Shown: piece after piece, positions 6,826 through 10,850 of the stretch
Layout of the letters: every line of letters starts with the position of its first letter
Numbering within the stretch: the stretch's first letter is position 1
NCBI GenBank assembly: GCA_027625355.1
Contig: JAQBWI010000032.1
Coordinates: 1-10,850 of the forward strand
Origin: Pseudomonadota bacterium
GTDB taxonomy: Bacteria > Pseudomonadota > Alphaproteobacteria > HIMB59 > GCA-002718135
Direction of reading: 5' to 3'
Length of the DNA stretch: 10,850 nt
Program-made: the position numbers and the translations under genes
Notes under the pieces: model-generated
Told to the model about the DNA's origin: nothing
What the model saw: the letters and a program-made list of their open reading frames with translations, nothing else
The model's database searches: none

Positions 6826-7386
6826 TTAGTTTGAATTTGCTTGAAAAGAATTTTCTACATACTTCCGGAAGTGCTCAACTGATGGTGTTGTTTTATTTAA
6901 TATTTTAGCTTGATCATCGAAGCGTCGCATTTCTACCGCTTCTTTCATCTGAGGTTTATTAATAAATTCTTCAGCTTCCTCTTTTGAAAAAATACCACCT
7001 TGTACTTTTAAAGATTTTTTGGATGCTTCTGATAAATCGTCATAATAACCATCTTCCACAGCTGCCAAATATCGCTTTGATGCTACGTGCGCTCGAATAG
7101 GAAGGGTTACATCTTCACCAAAATATTTTTCTAAATAATTAGCCCCTAAATCTTCATGCACACCATCTTTCCCCTTATGAATTGGATCATCATCTTCATA
7201 TAAAAGATGACCAATATCATGAAGTAAAGCTGCTGTAATGAAAGCATCTGATTTATTATGTTGTTCAGCTAATTCTGCACACTGAAGTGCATGTTCTAGT
7301 TGAGTCACGTCTTCATTACCGTATTGAATATCAGAGCCTTTATTTTCTAATAATTCCAGTAGGTAATTAACTATGTTTTCGTTCAT
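6826..7386 (-). CDS. phnZ: PhnZ-type HD-domain di-iron phosphonate oxygenase
   Basis: This 186-residue HD-superfamily protein is close in length and motif order to PhnZ (about 190), the mixed-valence di-iron enzyme that uses O2 to cleave the C-P bond of (R)-2-amino-1-hydroxyethylphosphonate to glycine and phosphate. The probable iron ligands are all present: His32, His56-Asp57 (LLHDIGHLL), His77, His100 and Asp157 (RRFDD). The PhnZ substrate-gating pair is also conserved (Tyr22 and Glu25 in YGNEDVTQLEHA), as are HVASKRYL with Lys104 and Arg154, which probably contact the phosphonate. Ordinary HD phosphohydrolases lack this Tyr/Glu loop. The ATG has a leaderless-type promoter. It is first in an operon with the phosphatase and diverges from phnW. 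The usual partner dioxygenase PhnY is not in the window, so the true substrate is open (1-hydroxy-AEP, hydroxymethylphosphonate or another). Confidence 0.9.
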   Translation of the reverse strand: MNENIVNYLLELLENKGSDIQYGNEDVTQLEHALQCAELAEQHNKSDAFITAALLHDIGHLLYEDDDPIHKGKDGVHEDLGANYLEKYFGEDVTLPIRAHVASKRYLAAVEDGYYDDLSEASKKSLKVQGGIFSKEEAEEFINKPQMKEAVEMRRFDDQAKILNKTTPSVEHFRKYVENSFQANSN

Positions 7387-7392
7387 AAATAT

Positions 7393-7421
7393 ATTTTAAC
7401 TTATAAGAATATTTTTTACAA
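7393..7421 (-). promoter_or_regulatory. phnZ promoter, leaderless type
   Basis: On the minus strand, TTGTAA (7421-7416, 4 of 6 to TTGACA) is followed after exactly 17 bp by TAAAAT (7398-7393, 5 of 6 to TATAAT), which ends 6 nt before the phnZ ATG. This is the best-formed promoter in the window. Transcription would start at about the ATG. Its -10 shares bases with the left arm of the inverted repeat at 7395-7433. Confidence 0.5.
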
Positions 7422-7433
7422 ATGTAAGTTAAA
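7395..7433. promoter_or_regulatory. Inverted repeat in the phnZ/phnW gap (candidate operator)
   Basis: TTTAACTTA (7395-7403) and TAAGTTAAA (7425-7433) are perfect 9-bp inverted repeats. Their centres are 30 bp apart, close to three helical turns, so a dimeric or tetrameric regulator could bind both on one face. The left arm overlaps the phnZ -10, so binding would be expected to block or remodel that promoter. No regulator gene is in the window. Confidence 0.45.
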
Positions 7434-7439
7434 CTATTT

Positions 7440-7461
7440 GATAAGATCTGGATAAAGATCT
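7440..7461 (+). repeat. 11-bp-period direct repeat upstream of phnW (candidate activator site)
   Basis: GATAAGATCT (7440-7449) recurs as GATAAAGATCT (7451-7461), with an 11-bp start-to-start spacing. The repeat ends 10 bp before the phnW -10 (7472-7477), where a normal -35 is lacking. This is the position and period used by OmpR/PhoB-type activators, although the units do not match the Pho-box sequence. Each copy contains the palindrome AGATCT. Confidence 0.4.
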
Positions 7462-7471
7462 AAGAGATGAC

Positions 7472-7477
7472 TATAAA
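7472..7477 (+). promoter_or_regulatory. -10 element for phnW (leaderless)
   Basis: TATAAA ends 6 nt before the phnW ATG at 7484. There is no SD between them and no good -35 at 16-18 bp (TGGATA at 17). The direct repeat at 7440-7461 occupies the -35 region, which suggests an activator-dependent promoter. Confidence 0.4.
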
Positions 7478-7483
7478 AAATTA

Positions 7484-8587
7484 ATGGATAAAAAACTTTT
7501 AACTCCAGGTCCTCTTACAACCTCAATGACAACAAAAGAAGCAATGCTTCATGATTGGGGATCGCGTGATCAAAAATTTATTGATTTGAATCAATCCATC
7601 CGTGACTCATTAATCACATTAATTGACGGTGAAGATAATTATCAATGTGTTCCTATGCAAGGAAGCGGAACCTTTGCAGTGGAATCTATGATAAGTTCAC
7701 TAACACCTAAAGAAGCTCACATTTTAATACTTATTAATGGTGCTTATGGTCAACGCATGAAAAAAATGTGCACCTATTTAAATAGAAATACCATTGAATA
7801 TGAAGTTGCCGAACACGAGCCACATGATATGAAAAAATTAGAGGAAATTATTGATGCTAACAAACAACTCACACATGTCTTTGCTGTATACTGTGAAACT
7901 ACATCCGGAATATTGAACCCCATAAACGATATTGCAAATCTCGTTGAAAGAAAAAACTTATCTCTGTTTATAGATGCCATGAGTGCATTTGGAGCCCTTC
8001 CTCTAAGTAGCAAAGATGTTACTTTTGATGCAGTCGCTGCATCGTCAAATAAATGTCTTGAGGGTGTGCCAGGCGTTGGATTTATTTTAATGAAAAATGA
8101 AATAATAGAAAAAGCAAAAGGAAACTGTCATTCTTTAAGTTTGGATTTGTATGATCAATGGACAGCAATGGAAAAAAATCAACAATGGCGTTTCACTCCA
8201 CCAACACATGTGTTAGCTGCATTTAACCAAGCAATAACAGAACATAAAAAAGAAGGCGGAATAGAAGGAAGACACAAAAGATATCAACATAATTGTAATG
8301 TTATATGCGAAGGAATGAAAGAGATTGGTTTTGAGCAACTCTTGCCCGATCATTTACAGGCACCCATTATAATAACGTTTAAACAACCAAAGGATCCGAA
8401 CTTTAACTTTCAAGCATTTTACAATGCTCTAAGTGATAAAGATTTTTTAATCTATCCTGGTAAACTGACAGTTGCAGATACTTTTCGTATTGGATGTATT
8501 GGAAATTTAAATGAACAAGATATGAAAGACACACTAGTTGCTGTTAAAGAAGTAATTAGTGATTTAAATATTAACGTTAAAAATTAA
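7484..8587 (+). CDS. phnW: 2-aminoethylphosphonate-pyruvate transaminase
   Basis: This 367-residue class-V aminotransferase matches PhnW in length (about 365-370). PhnW is PLP-dependent and transfers the amino group of 2-aminoethylphosphonate (AEP) to pyruvate, giving phosphonoacetaldehyde and alanine. The N-terminus LLTPGPLTTS, then DWGSRD (24-29) and MQGSGTFAVE (58-67), are PhnW signatures. IDAMSAFG supplies Asp164 for the PLP ring nitrogen, and SSNKCLEGVPG has the PLP Lys190 (Lys194 in Salmonella). Arg335 in FRIGCIG matches the substrate-binding arginine near the C-terminus. Alanine-glyoxylate and ureidoglycine aminotransferases share the fold but lack this N-terminal pattern. It leads an operon with the cupin and phosphodiesterase genes and diverges from phnZ. 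The enzymes that usually use phosphonoacetaldehyde (PhnX, or PhnY aldehyde dehydrogenase with PhnA) are not here. Confidence 0.93.
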   Translation: MDKKLLTPGPLTTSMTTKEAMLHDWGSRDQKFIDLNQSIRDSLITLIDGEDNYQCVPMQGSGTFAVESMISSLTPKEAHILILINGAYGQRMKKMCTYLNRNTIEYEVAEHEPHDMKKLEEIIDANKQLTHVFAVYCETTSGILNPINDIANLVERKNLSLFIDAMSAFGALPLSSKDVTFDAVAASSNKCLEGVPGVGFILMKNEIIEKAKGNCHSLSLDLYDQWTAMEKNQQWRFTPPTHVLAAFNQAITEHKKEGGIEGRHKRYQHNCNVICEGMKEIGFEQLLPDHLQAPIIITFKQPKDPNFNFQAFYNALSDKDFLIYPGKLTVADTFRIGCIGNLNEQDMKDTLVAVKEVISDLNINVKN

Positions 8588-8596
8588 GATCAACAT

Positions 8597-9232
8597 ATGA
8601 GTAGTGCTGATGCAGTTGAAATCCCTCTGATTAAAGCTACTAATGAAACTCTAAAGGGTTATGGTTACTTAATTGACTCATACGAAAATAGTGACATTGA
8701 GATTGTCACTTGGCCAAAACAGGGTTGGCGTGAAATAGATGAAGGCACAGGCAATGAAGGTGGGAGTACTGAAGGATCATTTGATGCTTGGTGGGAAGGT
8801 AGCACTTTGTATGGACAAAATAATGCTGTTCAACATAATAGTGATTACGAGGTGGATGGAAAATATATATTAGGTCATGCCTTACCTCCTGGTAGTGAAG
8901 CGACAACAAACTATTCTCCTCCTGAAAACATATATATTTGGCATGTTAACTATCATCCTGATGGTGGGCAGCTTTTTTTTCCTACAACGAAAAGTCCCTT
9001 TATTTCACCGTTAGCTTTGCCTGGTGACGACGTACAGGTTGGTGATTTCAAAGCATTTTATTTTGATGGATCACAGGGATTATATATTCATCCCAATATT
9101 TGGCATGAAGGTGTCTTTCCATTAGAAGAAAAAAGTTCTTTTCAAGGACGTCAGGGAAAAGTGCATGCAAGGGTTAGTATTGATTTACAAAAAGAGTTTA
9201 AGAAATATATTTATTTTAAAACAGCACTATAA
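8597..9232 (+). CDS. Ureidoglycolate lyase-like cupin protein (AllA superfamily), function unknown
   Basis: This 211-residue protein resembles bacterial proteins annotated as ureidoglycolate lyase-like cupins (AllA-type beta barrel). Conserved-looking blocks are AWWEGSTLYG (about 64-73), WHVNYHPDGGQLFFP (115-129, His116 and His120), ALPGDD (about 140-145), FDGSQGLYIHPNIWHEGVFP (156-175, His165 and His170) and QGKVHARVSID with His190. The histidines and acidic residues could line a metal or substrate pocket in the barrel. True AllA cleaves ureidoglycolate to glyoxylate and urea, but no purine-catabolism gene is nearby. The gene starts 9 bp after phnW and lacks its own SD. Its place between a phosphonate transaminase and a phosphodiesterase suggests a different small substrate, possibly a phosphonate or an aldehyde adduct. 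That is inference; the family call itself is made from memory of the motifs. Confidence 0.6.
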   Translation: MSSADAVEIPLIKATNETLKGYGYLIDSYENSDIEIVTWPKQGWREIDEGTGNEGGSTEGSFDAWWEGSTLYGQNNAVQHNSDYEVDGKYILGHALPPGSEATTNYSPPENIYIWHVNYHPDGGQLFFPTTKSPFISPLALPGDDVQVGDFKAFYFDGSQGLYIHPNIWHEGVFPLEEKSSFQGRQGKVHARVSIDLQKEFKKYIYFKTAL

Positions 9233-9242
9233 AAACTTATAT

Positions 9243-9248
9243 TAATAT
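9243..9248 (+). promoter_or_regulatory. Possible internal -10 element for the phosphodiesterase gene
   Basis: TAATAT in the 23-bp gap after the cupin gene ends 7 nt before the ATG at 9256, near the geometry seen at other starts here. It may give extra leaderless transcripts. No SD is present and no -35 was found. Confidence 0.25.
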
Positions 9249-9255
9249 TGCACAA

Positions 9256-10089
9256 ATGAAAATTATTCATTTCTCTGATATCCATATTCATTCAAAACCA
9301 ATCCTTGGACATAATCCTATTGAACGATTTCGCTTAGCACTCAATCATTTGAAAAATAATCATCTTGACTCGAATATGTTTGTTATAACGGGTGATATTA
9401 CTCATGATGGAGATTTAGCATCCTATAAAAAGTTTGATGAAATATTAACAAAAGCAAATCTTCCAGATCATCTTTATCCCAAACTATTAATGGGAAATCA
9501 TGATGATCGTCAAATCTTTAAAAGTCATTTCACAATTACACAAACTGATAAAAATGGTTTTGTACAATATGATATTGAAATTGAAGACAAGCGTTTTCTT
9601 TTTTTAGATACAGTGCAAAAAAATTCACATGCAGGGCATTACTGCAATAAAAGACAATCATGGTTAGAAAATAAATTAGATGAAAGTTTAAAAAAGAGTC
9701 AAAACGTATTTATATTCATGCATCACAACCCTTTTCCCTTAGTTCAGTTGGAAAGCGACCTGATTGGTTTATTAGACCGAGATCGATTTAGATATATTAT
9801 TGAAAACTATAAAAATATCATAAAACATATTTTTTTTGGACATCAGCACATTACAGTATCTGGTAATTATGAAGGTATACCCTTCTCTTCACCAAGAAGT
9901 ATCAATCACCCTCTGGTGCCCAATTTTTCAAATGAATATAGATTAGGATCTGCTAATACAGAACCAAGTTATAACATTGCTCTTATAAACAATGACTCTC
10001 TTATAATTCATAATGAGGACTTTCTTAAAGTTGAGACAAATTGGTTTGAAACAACAAAATCGGGATGGATAGAAGAAAGTGATAACTAA
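9256..10089 (+). CDS. Binuclear metallophosphodiesterase, GpdQ-like
   Basis: This 277-residue calcineurin-like metallophosphoesterase has all metal-binding motifs in order: SDIH (Asp8, His10), GDIT (Asp47), GNHD (Asn81, His82), MHHNP (His156) and FGHQH (His196, His198). The spacing is almost the same as in GpdQ glycerophosphodiesterase (Asp8, His10, Asp50, Asn80, His156, His195, His197), and closer to it than to the distant Icc/CpdA cAMP phosphodiesterases. It has no signal peptide, so it acts in the cytoplasm. GpdQ hydrolyses glycerophosphodiesters such as glycerophosphoethanolamine and is promiscuous towards other diesters and phosphonate monoesters. Placed third in the phnW operon, it could release 2-aminoethylphosphonate from glycerol-phosphonate esters left over from phosphonolipids. 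That is inference. Its last 4 bases overlap the convergent methyltransferase gene. Confidence 0.85.
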   Translation: MKIIHFSDIHIHSKPILGHNPIERFRLALNHLKNNHLDSNMFVITGDITHDGDLASYKKFDEILTKANLPDHLYPKLLMGNHDDRQIFKSHFTITQTDKNGFVQYDIEIEDKRFLFLDTVQKNSHAGHYCNKRQSWLENKLDESLKKSQNVFIFMHHNPFPLVQLESDLIGLLDRDRFRYIIENYKNIIKHIFFGHQHITVSGNYEGIPFSSPRSINHPLVPNFSNEYRLGSANTEPSYNIALINNDSLIIHNEDFLKVETNWFETTKSGWIEESDN

Positions 10090-10850
10090 CTTTGCATTTC
10101 AAGTGATAGCTTTTTAATATGAGAAGGCATAATATTACAACATCCTTTTAAAAACTTTGCCCCATCTTCAAAAGCCTTCTTAGCAAAATTCGAAAATATC
10201 TGAGGTGTTAAATCCTCTCTTAGCCCAAGGAAGTCATTTGGTTGAAGTGAAAATTGTTCATTTAATTCAATTTTTTCTGGTACGTCAATAAAGGCATTAA
10301 CGGCAAAACCAAAAGGTAATTTTTGATTTTTAAAATTAGGAAGTACGCCTTGATAAATTTCAGGAGAAACACAAGATGTCATTATTCCCTCACAATTAAA
10401 TTCTTTTATTGTCTCTATTAAAAGATCAAACGACTCATCAGACGGAAGAAGAAAATCTTTTTTAAAATGTAAGCCTAACAAACATGGCTTATTAAATTCC
10501 TTTATTGCATTCAATGCCGTTTTTATTTCTGCGACAGAAGCAAGCACATCTAAATAAAAAAAATCCACATACGGATTAAGTTGGGTGGCAGTCTGATTAA
10601 ACTCATTGAAAACAGTACTTTCATCATAGTCTTGGTTTGGCTGATATGTAATTCCTCTAGTAGGTATTGAACCTCCAATAAGGATATTTTTCTGTGATAT
10701 GTCTTTAGCCTTTAATGCTAATTGGCCAGCTTTTTTGTTAGCAAAATCAAATTTATCACTTATCTGGTTTTCAAAAAATGTGTTTTTTCTAACCTTAAAA
10801 TTATTTGTTATGATTATTTCAGCACCTGCATTAATGAACTCTAAATGCGA
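10086..10850 (-). CDS. Homocysteine S-methyltransferase (5' end outside window)
   Basis: The reverse frame is open from the stop at 10088-10086 to the window edge, giving 254 residues without a start. An in-frame GTG at 10568 is internal and not a real start, because the family's N-terminal blocks lie upstream of it: HLEFINAGAEIIITNNF at the very edge, then IGGSIPTRG (about 10680-10650). Homocysteine S-methyltransferases move a methyl group from S-methylmethionine, betaine or a similar donor to homocysteine, using a zinc held by three cysteines. These are visible as the Cys in TSCVSPE and the pair in KGCCNIMPSHI (normally GGCCGT.P.HI). The Asn and Lys in this last motif are unusual. About 40-60 N-terminal residues are likely missing. 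Donor specificity (MmuM-like or betaine-like) cannot be told. It converges with the phosphodiesterase gene and has no clear phosphonate link. Confidence 0.85.
   Translation of the reverse strand, partial: SHLEFINAGAEIIITNNFKVRKNTFFENQISDKFDFANKKAGQLALKAKDISQKNILIGGSIPTRGITYQPNQDYDESTVFNEFNQTATQLNPYVDFFYLDVLASVAEIKTALNAIKEFNKPCLLGLHFKKDFLLPSDESFDLLIETIKEFNCEGIMTSCVSPEIYQGVLPNFKNQKLPFGFAVNAFIDVPEKIELNEQFSLQPNDFLGLREDLTPQIFSNFAKKAFEDGAKFLKGCCNIMPSHIKKLSLEMQS

Noticed and set aside
7484..9232. Purine (ureidoglycine/allantoin) catabolism as the role of the transaminase and the AllA-like gene
   Set aside because: The transaminase has the PhnW N-terminal and active-site pattern, and phnZ lies next to it. 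No allantoin or ureidoglycine gene is seen. It stays a minor alternative for the cupin gene only.
10566..10568. GTG as the start of a 160-residue methyltransferase
   Set aside because: The frame stays open upstream to the window edge and encodes conserved family blocks there, so the gene is simply cut by the window.
1..10850. CRISPR array, insertion sequence, tRNA or rRNA gene, or phage/plasmid element
   Set aside because: I saw no regularly spaced repeats, no transposase or integrase, and no cloverleaf or conserved rRNA sequence on either strand.

Overview
The window is gene-dense, AT-rich DNA with short intergenic gaps and few visible Shine-Dalgarno (SD) sequences. Gene content and base composition suggest a streamlined marine alphaproteobacterium of the low-GC kind (Pelagibacterales/SAR11-like or HIMB59/AEGEAN-169-like). 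That placement is an inference, because there is no rRNA or other marker gene here. Almost every gene has a phosphorus theme: polyphosphate, phosphate uptake, arsenate detoxification, phosphonate breakdown and phosphoester hydrolysis.

Layout. (1) 1-2752 is a polyphosphate block. The first 33 codons of an exopolyphosphatase (ppx, minus strand, cut by the window edge) diverge from sixA (histidine phosphatase) and ppk1 (polyphosphate kinase). (2) 2753-2894 is a low-complexity gap with a two-part stem-loop whose apical loop carries AAGGAGG on the plus strand and CCTCCTT on the minus strand. (3) 3522-2895 on the minus strand is a two-gene operon: a 75-residue membrane protein of unknown function and a thioredoxin-type arsenate reductase (arsC). 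(4) 3589-3608 is a Pho-box-like direct repeat between that operon and the divergent phosphate-uptake pair. (5) 3646-5367 encodes a DUF47/PhoU-like accessory protein and a PiT phosphate permease. (6) 5447-6301 is an NAD-dependent epimerase/dehydratase with no obvious phosphorus role. It meets the next block tail to tail with no gap.

(7) 7386-6302 on the minus strand holds phnZ (HD-domain mixed-valence di-iron phosphonate oxygenase) and a dual-specificity-type phosphatase, 2 bp apart. (8) Diverging from it, 7484-10089 holds phnW (2-aminoethylphosphonate transaminase), a ureidoglycolate-lyase-like cupin protein and a GpdQ-like metallophosphodiesterase. The 97-bp phnZ/phnW gap has a perfect 9-bp inverted repeat over the phnZ promoter and an 11-bp-period direct repeat upstream of the phnW -10. 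(9) 10850-10086 on the minus strand is the 3' part of a homocysteine S-methyltransferase gene.

How they may work together. Phosphate enters through the PiT permease and can be stored as polyphosphate by Ppk1 and released by Ppx. ArsC would deal with arsenate that leaks in with phosphate. The phosphonate block would supply extra phosphate. The GpdQ-like enzyme could free phosphonates or phosphates from diesters, PhnW would deaminate 2-aminoethylphosphonate, and PhnZ would oxidatively cleave a 1-hydroxyphosphonate. The usual partners PhnY, PhnX and PhnA are not in the window, and no known phosphonate step accounts for the cupin protein. The phnZ-phosphatase // phnW-cupin-phosphodiesterase cassette is therefore the best candidate here for an undescribed variant pathway. 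Several starts (sixA, the DUF47 gene, the epimerase, phnZ, phnW, the phosphodiesterase) have a -10-like hexamer ending 6-7 nt before the start codon, which suggests leaderless mRNAs.
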